The position numbers and the translations under genes were made by a program. A DNA stretch of 64,000 nt, from positions 248,001-312,000 of the forward strand of contig NZ_JACKTL010000043.1 of NCBI RefSeq assembly GCF_025822245.1, in the 5' to 3' direction. The notes below the pieces were generated by a model. It did not search any database. It was not told the DNA's origin and saw nothing but the letters and a program-made list of their open reading frames with translations. Every line of letters begins with the position of its first letter. Position 1 is the stretch's first letter. Of this stretch, positions 1 through 9,021 are shown piece by piece. Source of the stretch: Mycolicibacterium hodleri (GTDB taxonomy: Bacteria > Actinomycetota > Actinomycetes > Mycobacteriales > Mycobacteriaceae).

Positions 1-153
1 TCGGACGAGGGCGGAACGGCATCTGATCAATCGACGGGTTCGGCACGTGCCGTTGATGTTTCAGGTTCGCTTGGTACCGGCCGGCATGCCGCCGGGGCGC
101 TACCCGGCGATGAATGGAAGGCGGAGTATGACGCGGTCGACGGGTGGGCATGA
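1..153 (+). CDS. Possible 3' end of an upstream gene (partial)
   Basis: An open frame runs from the first base to a TGA at 151-153. The encoded tail is about 50 residues, rich in Gly, Ala, Ser and Asp, and matches no family I recognise. Its stop overlaps an ATG at 150-152 of the next reading frame, a layout common in coupled genes. Third-position GC is only moderate, so this may be chance. The sequence left of the window would settle it. Confidence 0.3.
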   Translation, partial: SDEGGTASDQSTGSARAVDVSGSLGTGRHAAGALPGDEWKAEYDAVDGWA

Positions 154-227
154 CTTCTCGCGACCCTCCAGTGTCGTGGCGAGTCATGCTCGTTGACGGA
201 CGAACGGGCAGCCGGGGGATCACCCGT

Positions 228-752
228 ATGCTCGCCGCGCTGCTTGGGGTCGGTGTGGCGCTGGCAGGCATTGTCTGGCTGGTGCCGAGAGCGCTCCGAC
301 GAAACTGGGATCGCGTCCGGCGCAGCGCCACGACGATGCGTGCCTTGAAGTACTACAACCGCGGCAGGCTCAGGATGGCTGGCGGCGAACGTTCCGCCAC
401 CGCGATTCTCACCCACGTCGGACGCCGCAGTGGGCGGAGCTATCGGACACCGGTGGGTGCCTATGCCTACGGTGATGGCTTCGTCCTCACACTGATCCAC
501 GGCCGCACCCAGAGCGACTGGTGCCGCAACGTGATGGCAGCCGGTAGCTGCACCCTGACGTGGAAGGGGCATACCTACGAGCTAGAACGGCCCGAAGTCG
601 TTTCCGCGCACGAGGTGATGGAACGAACCTGGCCGGTCGGGGAGCGAGTGCTCTTCCGGCTCATCGGGCTCCGCGAGTTCCTGTGGCTGCGCCTCGCCCC
701 GGAACGCCCGGACGGGGCCACTCGACAACGGTCGTCTCAAGGTGAGCCGTAG
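228..752 (+). CDS. Ddn-like deazaflavin (F420)-dependent nitroreductase family protein
   Basis: About 174 residues. The N terminus is a single hydrophobic helix (residues 1-20), then a basic linker. The core is the split beta-barrel of the F420H2-dependent DUF385/Ddn family, recognisable from ILTHVGRRSGRSYRTPV, the WCRNVMAAG segment and the ELERPEVV strand. These proteins bind coenzyme F420 and reduce quinones or nitro compounds at the membrane. I chose the ATG at 228 because a GGGGGA ribosome-binding site lies 8 nt upstream and the hydrophobic helix starts there. In-frame starts at 144 and 150 are possible. The physiological substrate is unknown. Confidence 0.8.
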   Translation: MLAALLGVGVALAGIVWLVPRALRRNWDRVRRSATTMRALKYYNRGRLRMAGGERSATAILTHVGRRSGRSYRTPVGAYAYGDGFVLTLIHGRTQSDWCRNVMAAGSCTLTWKGHTYELERPEVVSAHEVMERTWPVGERVLFRLIGLREFLWLRLAPERPDGATRQRSSQGEP

Positions 753-1021
753 TCTCTGCAGATTGTTCGCCAGTGGCCTACGAACTTCTGAGAACCGATG
801 AACAGGGGTCTCGATTGCGAGGACACCAAGCCGCGCAACTTGTTCGGCTCTAGCGGCCAAGCGGAAGACGAAACTTCGCCGCACCCAGCCGGTAGGTCCG
901 CACGGAACGTTGGTGACCCCTAGATCTACAGCTGTCCTTGAGCGGTATTACAGCAATCTTCCAGCAATGCCGTGAATGCTGTGCGAACGCTGATGCTCGA
1001 TCGACAACGTGAGGTGACGCC

Positions 1022-1420
1022 ATGAGTGGTGTGAAGTTCAGTGCAGCCGTCGTCGCACTGGTGGCGTCGTCGGCATGGTTCGGGTGCGGCGTAGCGGCAG
1101 CTGACGACTACAGCGGTCAGACCTACGCCGATGCATCGAAGGCGATCGGCGACGCGGGAAAGAAGGTCGTGGTGGCCAGCCGCGCCGGCGACGCCCTCGA
1201 TCAGGACAACTGCGTCGTAGCCAAGTCCGAGCCGGCGCCGTGGATCAAGGGCGACGATTTTTCGCCCGTCACGGACACCGTGTTGCTGAACCTGAACTGC
1301 AACGCCGGGGTCGCCACTGCCACGACTCCCGGCAACTCGGCGGCTAGTCCCGAGGGACGGGCGGCGATACAGGCGGCGAAGGACAAAGCAGCCAAGGATG
1401 CCGCGTCGTCGAGCGGATAG
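1022..1420 (+). CDS. Small secreted protein, PASTA-like, function unknown
   Basis: 132 residues beginning with a clear Sec signal peptide: basic start, hydrophobic core, cleavage near GVAAADD (about residue 27). The mature part resembles the short PASTA-like secreted proteins of mycobacteria (SGQTYADASKAIGDAG) and has two cysteines (QDNC, LNC) placed to form one disulfide. The C terminus is an Ala/Lys-rich helix of about 25 residues. A GAGGTG ribosome-binding site precedes the ATG. The gene stands alone with about 270 bp of upstream sequence. No enzymatic motif is visible and the role is not known. Confidence 0.8.
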   Translation: MSGVKFSAAVVALVASSAWFGCGVAAADDYSGQTYADASKAIGDAGKKVVVASRAGDALDQDNCVVAKSEPAPWIKGDDFSPVTDTVLLNLNCNAGVATATTPGNSAASPEGRAAIQAAKDKAAKDAASSSG

Positions 1421-1555
1421 GTGCATGAGAGGCTAAGGGCGGCAACGGCATCCAGCGTTGCCGCGGTGGTTTCGGAGTCGCCGTCGCGGGTCGTGAGTCT
1501 TCGGCTGAGGGCGAAATCTTGGTGGACCTCGAATGGACTCGATAGCGTTGACGCC

Positions 1556-2314
1556 ATGGTCGTTACGCGGCAAGCCATCTACGACGTTGACGGCCTGGCG
1601 ATGGTCGGACACTTGGCACGTCCCGACGGTGAGGGGCCGTGGCCGGCGGTGCTCATCGGCCACGACGGTATCGGCTTGGAGGACTACCAACGCGGCCGCG
1701 CCGACCTCCTCGCAGACCGCGGTTACATCGTTCTTGCGATGGACTATCACGCTGGCCGAACGTATTTCGGTGAACCAGAGGCGATGCTGGCGCGGGTGAT
1801 GCCGCTGCTGGCTGACCCTGGTCGCATGCGAGCCGTCGGCCGGGCGGCACTCGATGTTCTACTGGCCGAACCTGGAACCGACCGCGAACGGTTGGCGATG
1901 GTGGGGTTTGGCGCTGGCGGCCGAATCGTGCTCGAACTCGCCGGGACGGGAACACGAGTCGAGGCTCTTGCGGCGATCCACCCGGCCCTGCCCGCGACCA
2001 CCCGTGTCGAGGATTGGGTGGGTGTGGGCGGAGCATTCCTGTTTGGCACCGGCTCCGAGGACCCACTGTGCACCCCTGAGCAACTGTCGACCTTCACCGC
2101 CGTCCTCCAAGACGCCGGGGTCGATTGGCGCGTCAACGTCTACGGGGGAGCCCAGCACGCCTTCTGGGCCGCGCCCGTGCAACGTGGCGACGCGTCGGAT
2201 GGTGCCGAACCTGCACATCTGGCTACGGTTCCCGGTGTAGGGCATCACGCTCTGCACGCGACGCGGGCCTGGCGTGCGGTGCTGGACCTGCTCGAAGAAA
2301 CGATGCCGCCGTAA
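1556..2314 (+). CDS. Dienelactone hydrolase-like alpha/beta hydrolase lacking the nucleophile
   Basis: 252 residues from the ATG at 1556; the frame is open back to a GTG at 1421, but homology starts only at the ATG. The fold is that of dienelactone hydrolases: the oxyanion segment GHDGIGLED (about residue 35), an acid at Asp169 (GSEDP) and the base at His201 (GGAQHAFW). The nucleophile elbow, normally G-x-C-x-G-G, reads VGFGAGG, so the catalytic Cys or Ser is Gly119. The protein is therefore either inactive, a binding protein, or has suffered a point change. The reading frame is otherwise intact and codon use is normal. Confidence 0.8.
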   Translation: MVVTRQAIYDVDGLAMVGHLARPDGEGPWPAVLIGHDGIGLEDYQRGRADLLADRGYIVLAMDYHAGRTYFGEPEAMLARVMPLLADPGRMRAVGRAALDVLLAEPGTDRERLAMVGFGAGGRIVLELAGTGTRVEALAAIHPALPATTRVEDWVGVGGAFLFGTGSEDPLCTPEQLSTFTAVLQDAGVDWRVNVYGGAQHAFWAAPVQRGDASDGAEPAHLATVPGVGHHALHATRAWRAVLDLLEETMPP

Positions 2315-3365
2315 TCCGCTGTCGCCGATGTGATGGACGCCATACTCGAACGGGCCTCACATGGAAACATCCGAATGGTATGTTTTCTCCAGGACGCAGC
2401 CGAGGCTGACCCTGCCAAGTTCGCTCCCGTTCGCGAGGAGTGGAGTCGTGTCGGATGCCCATTGGGGGCATGGTGGTACCCCCGGTCGCGACGGCAGCCT
2501 CGACTGCGCCTATCAACCCTCTTCGGGCACGCAACTGTGGACATGAAAGCGTTGCGGCAGAACATATTTGACTGTCGGGTGACCCGACGACACTGTTGGC
2601 CGGTCTGAAGAGGAACTCGCGCCCTGGCAACCGATCTGAGCGTCCGTTGCTTGCTTGCCGACTTCACTCGTCTTCACGACGTGCATCTGCTCCCACACGA
2701 ATTGACGTGCAGTTACCCCCGCGCCGCAAGTGCTGCAAACGTTGAACACCGTGCGTTGCGTCGGAGAAATCAACCTCACCGACCTCGATCACGACCACGA
2801 ATTCAATGCAGCGAACGCGCACGCCGTCGCGGAGCTCCCTTCTGCCACCGCGGTAGGCGAGTACGCCCCAGCCAACGAGCAGGCCTTCGACCCGGACCTT
2901 GCGCATGGATTGTCTCAACCCTCTGCGCACTTGTTGGAGGCGACGGTTAGCCGATGGCTGACGGGGCCTGCAAATGGGGTTCGGTCGCATTACTCCCCTC
3001 GCCGAGGTTGATCACGGGGAAGAGCAAGCCAAGCGTGGGAATGGCGGGCCGGGGTGTCCGAACAGGCCACCCAGCGTCATAGTTTGCCGTCGTCTGGCGC
3101 CGCGAGAAGAAGCGCCGCGCGTGTCGGTTGCGTCGTGGCGATGTGTAGAGCGCGTCGTATGGTGCCGCGACGAGAGCGAATTGCGGCGGCAAATTGCGTG
3201 CGAAGGCGAGAGCAATTCCTCGTTCGAGAACTGCCGGGTGAACTCGCCTTGCCATTCGCGGTGACACCTTCGGCCCTGAGCGTTTGCTGTGACAGCAATG
3301 TGACGTCTGCCTTCTGCGGACGCCCGGAACGCCCGCCGATCCCGGTGGCGTTTATTCTGGCGGTA
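2315..3365. other. 1.05 kb without a recognisable gene
   Basis: Short overlapping frames exist on both strands but none has a recognisable domain, a ribosome-binding site with a matching start, or consistent third-position GC bias. Base composition is lower in GC than the flanking genes. An imperfect inverted repeat (GGAAACAT / ATGTTTTC) lies near 2361-2390. The last 300 bp are open in frame with the downstream regulator but look non-coding. I see no function. Confidence 0.55.
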
Positions 3366-6300
3366 ATGGATGTGGACGAGACGGTCGCGGTTCGCCTCAT
3401 CGGGGAGGTACGAGTCGTGCACTCCGGGCACGTCGTCCACCCTCGGGTGGTCGGTGGTGCACGCTGCGTGGAAGTCCTCGCCTACCTGAGCGTGAACCGG
3501 AATCGCGAGATTCCGTTGGACGAAGTGGCCGGCATCCTGTGGCCGAAGAGCCGCCCCCAGTCCTGGTACGCCGCGTTACGCGGTGTGCTCTCACGTGTGC
3601 GCGACACCATGGAGTTGGCGTCCATACCCGCGGGCAGCGTCCGGTCGCGTGGCGGCTACGTCCGGTTGTCGCTGCCCGACGGACTGATGACGGACATCGA
3701 ACTGGTCCGGCGCTGCTGCTCGGCATCCGACGGAGGTCTGGAGACTTCGGTAGCGGATGCGCGACATGCGCTGGCCATCACCGCCGAACCCGCACTTGTC
3801 GGTGCCGCCGGAGCGTGGGCGGACAAAGTGCGCGCCGAATTGGAGCAGCTACGCCGACGAGCTTTCGAGATCGACGCGAGTGGATCACTGATGCTGGGCG
3901 AACCCGGCCGCGCAATCGCCTCCGCGGAGGGCCTGCTGACTCTCGACCCGCTGCACGAGAGCGCCTACCGGACGGTGATGAGCGGTTACTTGTCCCTCGG
4001 TGAGCGAGGGCAGGCACTAAAAGTCGCGGCCCGGTGTCGCCGCATCCTCGACGACGAACTCGGGGTCGCGCCGTCAGCCGAGACGGAAGCCCTCTACCTG
4101 GAGATTCTCCGAGCCGACGAGCCCACTCCTGCGGCGACGCGGTCGGTCACCGACGGCGATGGCGACTTCGTCGGTCGCGGGCGCGAATTGCAGGCCCTCA
4201 CCGACGCCATCGGTCGCGCCGACCGTGGCCGCGGGCAGTTCGTCGTCGTCACCGGTGAGGCCGGAAGCGGCAAGACCACGATCGCACTCGAGATCGTGAA
4301 ACGCGCCCGCGCGGCCGGGGCTCATGTCCTCTTTGGACGATGCAGCGACGACGCCGTCGTGCCCTTCGAGCCATTCGTCGAGGCGGTCAGTCGCGAGTTG
4401 GACGCGCTGGGCGTGCGCGAGACCCAAGAGTGGTTGCGGCACAACGGTACCGACATCCTCCGGTTGGTCCCCAACGTCGCGCGGCGCTTGGGGGAGGTGG
4501 CGCCGGCTCGGCCAGAGGCCGACGAGCGCGCTGTCATCACGACCGCGGTTCTCGACTGGTTGACCGCGTCCGTCAGATCGGGGCCGACGATCTTGATCAT
4601 CGACGACCTGCACTGGTCGTCGGCTGCCACGCTGGCGGTCCTGCGGTATCTGATCCATGCATCCGAGCACAGCCGACTGTGCGTGGTCGCCACTGTCCGC
4701 GACGAGTACGTCGACGACCCCGACCTCCGCGCGACACTGTCCGCGCCGACGCGGACCAGCGGAGTGCAACGCCTTCATCTCGGCGGTCTGAATGTGGCAG
4801 AGGTCGGCGCATTGGTCGACGCATCGGACACCACACTCGATCCGACCACGCTCCACGAACGCACCCACGGCCTCCCGTTGTTCGTGGTCTCGCTGATCAA
4901 CTCGAACCAATCTGGTTCCCTTGAGGAGTTTCCGACGTCGGTCGCCGAGTCGGTTGCCCAGCGCGAACGTCTTCTGCCGCCCGCGGCCCTCGCGTTGTTG
5001 CAGCTGTGCTCGGTGGTGGGAATGAGTACGCCACGCCTCGTATTGCGCACCCTCGCAGACGATCTCGACGACATCGCGTTCGCCGACGCACTCGACGTGT
5101 TGGTGCGCAACCGGTTGGTGACGGAAACGCCGTCGAGCGACGAGATCCGGTTGCGCCACCCCTTGGTGCAGGAGGCCGTCTACGCGGGCATCACCGGACG
5201 GCGTCGCTTGCAGATGCACACCCGCGTGGCACTGGCGACAGAACGTCTGGGTGGTGCCTCGGCCGCCGAGGACTACTCGCGGCTGGCGTACCACTTGAGT
5301 CGGGGGCTGGACTCCGAACGTCCGCGCGCATCGGAGTTCTCCCGAAGAGCCGGCGACAGCGCAATGTCCATCGGCGCCTACGAGGACGCCGCAGTGTTCT
5401 ACACCAGCGCGGCGGACCAGTTGGTTCCGCGCGGGGACTCAGCAGCGCGGTGCCGTCTGTTGGTCGATCTGGGTCGCGCACAGCGCAAGGCACGTGACCC
5501 GGCCTTCCGCCCCACCCTGTTCGAGGCCGTCGCGATGGCCAAACGGTTGGGCGACAACGAACTGCAGGTGACCGCGACGCTCGCCAACGACCAGCCGGGT
5601 ACCCTTTATGCCCACCTCCACCACGACCACGAGCGGATCGACACCCTCAACGACGCGCTTCACGTCCTCGAATCCGATGGACAAGGCGACGGATCCGCCA
5701 CCGCACTCCTATTGGCGCAGTTGGCCATCGAGCTGGTCTGGGTGTCGGACTTCCAGACACTGCGTGATCTGCTCACTCGAGCCATCGGGGCGGCGCGGCT
5801 CTCCGGCGACCAGGATGCCCTCGTCGCCGCCCTGTCCGCGGTTCTGGTGGTTCTGCGGGCGCCGTCGTACGCCGAGTTGCGCAGCACCGCGTACGCCGAA
5901 CTGATGGGACTGCTGAACGAATCGCCGGTGCGACGGGTCGACGCCCTGACGTCGGTGTGGATCGCGCGCCACCAGATCGAATACGGACACCTCGCCGCCG
6001 CCGCGGTGACACGGTCCAACCTGACCGCGGCGCGCGTGTCGCGTGATCCGGAGTTGGCCTGGTTGGTCGGCAACATCGACTTCGCGATCGATGTGGCTGC
6101 TGGCCGTCTTGAGCTGTGCGAGACGAAATTCGATGCGCTGCGCGACATTCCGGCATCACCCGCCGTCAGCTACTCCTACGGGCGATTGATGGGGCAGATG
6201 GTCGCACTGCGGGCGTTGCGCGGTGACATGAGCGAGGTCGTAGCTGCGGCGGAGGGCATCACCGAACGCTTCACCGTCGGAATCTATCGCCCCATCCTGG

Positions 6301-6800
6301 CGACCGCGCACGTCGACGTCGGAGACGTCGACACCGCGGTCGAGCTCGTCGGCTGGTACGACCGACGACGCATCGACGAGATCCCCGTGAACAACCTGTG
6401 GTTGATCTCGATGGCCGCGATCGGCCGGGTGGCCGCGCAGGTGGGCAACACCGAGGTCTGCGCGTTGGTCTACGACCGTCTCGCCGACTATGCGGGTGAG
6501 AACACGATCGCGTTCGCCTCGGTCTACGGCGTCGTCGACCATCACCTGACCGAACTGGCGATCGCCTTGAGCCGATACGACCAAGCTGCCAGACATCTCG
6601 ACGACGCCTTCGCCGAACACGGGCGGCGTGGTTTCATGGGCTGGTTCGCCGAAACCGCTTATCTCGCAACTCTCTTGGAGAGCAGACGGGACGGACGACC
6701 GTCAGACGCGACCCTTGCCCGCGCCCAGCGTCTTGCCGACGACGTCGGTGCCACCGCCGTGCGTCGACGCATCGACGCAATCCCGACGACGCCCTTCTGA
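3366..6800 (+). CDS. AfsR/SARP-type regulator with BTAD and AAA ATPase domains
   Basis: 1144 residues from the ATG at 3366; the frame is open upstream to 3054, but the conserved N terminus begins here. Order of domains: OmpR-like winged helix (about 1-100, EVLAYLSVNR, ILWPKSRP), bacterial transcriptional activation domain (about 110-250), then an NTPase with Walker A GEAGSGKTT and Walker B ILIIDDLHW, and a long alpha-helical TPR-like C-terminal half. Such proteins are ATP-dependent activators of secondary-metabolism or lipid operons. No biosynthetic cluster lies beside it; its direct neighbour is a convergent PknD-like kinase. In Streptomyces, AfsR is a target of a Ser/Thr kinase, so the adjacency is suggestive only. 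Confidence 0.88.
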   Translation: MDVDETVAVRLIGEVRVVHSGHVVHPRVVGGARCVEVLAYLSVNRNREIPLDEVAGILWPKSRPQSWYAALRGVLSRVRDTMELASIPAGSVRSRGGYVRLSLPDGLMTDIELVRRCCSASDGGLETSVADARHALAITAEPALVGAAGAWADKVRAELEQLRRRAFEIDASGSLMLGEPGRAIASAEGLLTLDPLHESAYRTVMSGYLSLGERGQALKVAARCRRILDDELGVAPSAETEALYLEILRADEPTPAATRSVTDGDGDFVGRGRELQALTDAIGRADRGRGQFVVVTGEAGSGKTTIALEIVKRARAAGAHVLFGRCSDDAVVPFEPFVEAVSRELDALGVRETQEWLRHNGTDILRLVPNVARRLGEVAPARPEADERAVITTAVLDWLTASVRSGPTILIIDDLHWSSAATLAVLRYLIHASEHSRLCVVATVRDEYVDDPDLRATLSAPTRTSGVQRLHLGGLNVAEVGALVDASDTTLDPTTLHERTHGLPLFVVSLINSNQSGSLEEFPTSVAESVAQRERLLPPAALALLQLCSVVGMSTPRLVLRTLADDLDDIAFADALDVLVRNRLVTETPSSDEIRLRHPLVQEAVYAGITGRRRLQMHTRVALATERLGGASAAEDYSRLAYHLSRGLDSERPRASEFSRRAGDSAMSIGAYEDAAVFYTSAADQLVPRGDSAARCRLLVDLGRAQRKARDPAFRPTLFEAVAMAKRLGDNELQVTATLANDQPGTLYAHLHHDHERIDTLNDALHVLESDGQGDGSATALLLAQLAIELVWVSDFQTLRDLLTRAIGAARLSGDQDALVAALSAVLVVLRAPSYAELRSTAYAELMGLLNESPVRRVDALTSVWIARHQIEYGHLAAAAVTRSNLTAARVSRDPELAWLVGNIDFAIDVAAGRLELCETKFDALRDIPASPAVSYSYGRLMGQMVALRALRGDMSEVVAAAEGITERFTVGIYRPILATAHVDVGDVDTAVELVGWYDRRRIDEIPVNNLWLISMAAIGRVAAQVGNTEVCALVYDRLADYAGENTIAFASVYGVVDHHLTELAIALSRYDQAARHLDDAFAEHGRRGFMGWFAETAYLATLLESRRDGRPSDATLARAQRLADDVGATAVRRRIDAIPTTPF

Positions 6801-6820
6801 TCAATCCTGCGGCCCGGGGC

Positions 6821-8608
6821 CTATTCCGCCGGCAGCTTCAGCGTCCGCTGGGGGTCGTCGGTCACGTAGACGCTGCCCGCGGAATCCACCGCTACACCGC
6901 TGGGGGCATCGAGGCCGGTGAACGGCAGTACCTCCTGGCTCTTCGAGCCGGCCGCCAGCTTCACCACTCGTTCGGTTCCGTGGTCGGTGACGTAGACGTC
7001 GCCGCCGGGGCCGACGGCCACACCGGACGGGTCGTCGAGATCGGTGAACGGCAGAACCTCTGGGGTGCTGGCCCCTGCCGCCAACTCCACCACCCGTTTG
7101 TTGCCGGCATCGCTGACGTAGACGGTCCCCGCGGGATCCACCGCCACACCGTAGGGGTCGTTGAGCCCGACGAACGGCAGCACCTCCTGGCTCGACGAGC
7201 CGGCCGCCAGCTTCACCACCCGGTTGTTTCGCCGGTCGGTGACGTAGAGCGCGCCAACCGAATCCACCGCGACGTTCTCGGGCGAGTCGAGACCGGTAAA
7301 CGGCAGCACCTGCTGGTCCAACGTGCCGGCCGCCAGCTTCACCACCCGGCGGTTGCCGAAGTCGGCGACGTAGACGTTGCCTCCGGAATCCACTGCTGCA
7401 CCAGTGGGTTTGACGAGGCCGGTGAACGGCAGCACCTGCTGGTCCAACGTGCCGGCCGACAGTTTCACCACGCGGTCGTTGCCGTAATCGGCGACGTAGA
7501 CGTTGCCCGGGGTGTCGACAGCGACACCGCCGGGAAGGTTGAGTCCGGTGAAGGGCAGCACCCGCTGCGACGGCCGGGGCTTGGGCGCCGCGAGTGCCGC
7601 GCTGGGAGGCGACGGCGATCCGCCGTAGTGCATCACGCCGAGCACGATTGCGACGACGGCCACGACGGCAAGCGCACCCGTGACCAGGGCGATCCTGGCG
7701 CGCCGACCCAGTCGTCGGCCGCGTGGCGCGCGCGGTGAAGAAGCCCTCGGGAGCGGCGCCGCCGCAACCGTCGCCGATTGCGACGTCGAGACGGTGATCG
7801 CGTCGCGCGCGGCGTTCGCCAAGTCGACCGTGGTCGCATATCGGTCGTCGGGGTCCTTGGCCATGCCCTTGGCGATCACCGAGTCCAGCTGTGCGGGCAG
7901 GTGTGGTCGAGTGGTCGATGGCTTCGGCGGGGGACTGTTGAGGTGCGCGGCGATCAGGCTGGGGTAATCAGTCCCCCTGAAGGGCGGCTGGCCCGTCACG
8001 CATTCGTACAGGCTGCACGCCAGTGCGTAGACGTCGACGCGGCCGTCCTCGTCGTCCGGGTTCCCCTGCAGCCTCTCCGGGGCCATGTAGCGCAGCGTTC
8101 CCGGTGCGAAGCCGGCCTCGGTCAGTCGGCTGTCGTCGACGGCACGCGCAATCCCGAAGTCGATGAGGTAGGCGAAGTCGTCGGCGTCGAGAAGGATGTT
8201 GGAGGGTTTGACGTCGCGATGCACCAGGCCGGCCTGATGGGCGGCGTGCAACGCCTTGGCCACCTGCTCGATGATGCGCACCGCCCGCCCAGGCTGCATC
8301 GGTCCCTCGGACATCACCTCCTCGAGGTCACGGCCTTCGACCAGGCGCATGTCCACGTACAGCCGTCCGTCGATCTCGCCGTAGTTGTGGATCGGGATGA
8401 TGTGTGGGTCGTTGAGCCGGGCGGCCGCGTCTGCTTCGCGTCGAAAGCGCGTCAGGTACGTCGCGTCGTCGGCCAGATGCGGCGGGAGGAGCTTGATCGC
8501 CACCAGGCGGTTGTTGGCTGCTGTGTCGTGGGCGCGCCACACCTCACCCATCCCGCCGCGGCCCAGCAAGTCGACCAGGCGGTATCGACCGAAATGAGTC
8601 CCGTTCAC
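6821..8608 (-). CDS. pknD: PknD-like transmembrane Ser/Thr kinase with NHL beta-propeller sensor
   Basis: 595 residues. I chose the GTG at 8606-8608 because it follows a GGGAGGCGG ribosome-binding site and starts at NGTHFGRYRLVD, the usual kinase N terminus. The kinase domain (about 8-265) has the glycine loop GRGGMGEVW, Lys39, catalytic HRDVKPSN (130-137), DFG (LIDFGIAR) and APE. A Ser/Pro/Arg-rich juxtamembrane linker leads to one membrane helix (about 305-325). The extracytoplasmic part has six NHL repeats of about 42 residues, each with LPFTGL..P.GVAVD..GNVYV. This is the architecture of mycobacterial PknD. There is no phosphate-uptake gene beside it as in M. tuberculosis, so orthology is not certain. 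Confidence 0.92.
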   Translation of the reverse strand: MNGTHFGRYRLVDLLGRGGMGEVWRAHDTAANNRLVAIKLLPPHLADDATYLTRFRREADAAARLNDPHIIPIHNYGEIDGRLYVDMRLVEGRDLEEVMSEGPMQPGRAVRIIEQVAKALHAAHQAGLVHRDVKPSNILLDADDFAYLIDFGIARAVDDSRLTEAGFAPGTLRYMAPERLQGNPDDEDGRVDVYALACSLYECVTGQPPFRGTDYPSLIAAHLNSPPPKPSTTRPHLPAQLDSVIAKGMAKDPDDRYATTVDLANAARDAITVSTSQSATVAAAPLPRASSPRAPRGRRLGRRARIALVTGALAVVAVVAIVLGVMHYGGSPSPPSAALAAPKPRPSQRVLPFTGLNLPGGVAVDTPGNVYVADYGNDRVVKLSAGTLDQQVLPFTGLVKPTGAAVDSGGNVYVADFGNRRVVKLAAGTLDQQVLPFTGLDSPENVAVDSVGALYVTDRRNNRVVKLAAGSSSQEVLPFVGLNDPYGVAVDPAGTVYVSDAGNKRVVELAAGASTPEVLPFTDLDDPSGVAVGPGGDVYVTDHGTERVVKLAAGSKSQEVLPFTGLDAPSGVAVDSAGSVYVTDDPQRTLKLPAE

Positions 8609-9021
8609 ATCCGCCTCCCAGGCTCGTATAGCAAACCACCTTAGGCCCGCCGACGTCGCGACGTTGAGGGAGGACGGCAAACCGGCCACGGATCGCTGTC
8701 TCAGTCCGACCCGTGAGTACCGGTCACACCCTTGCACGCCTGGTGCAGACCGTTGGCAACGCCGTCATGACGGGGAGCGGGCTGCGCCCTGGTGCCTTCG
8801 TGTTGGTTCGCTTAGCCTCCCAGTGCATCTGAGTGATCTTGAACTCCAACGACCGCGGATCGGCATCGATCCCGAGCAGTGTCGTGGACTCGCCATGACA
8901 GGACCCCGGGTGTCACGACGTCAACGCGTTCTGCGGCCAGTCGCCCGTCACGGATCGTCGGGTCGTCAGGGAGTGGTGGGGCCAATGTCGGTTGGCGGCA
9001 GGGCATTCGGGGCCCCGGGAA
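8609..9021. other. Intergenic region, no gene seen
   Basis: 413 bp between the upstream end of the leftward kinase gene and the 3' end of guanine deaminase, also leftward. It must hold the kinase promoter. I see no convincing coding frame and no strong hairpin. Confidence 0.5.
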
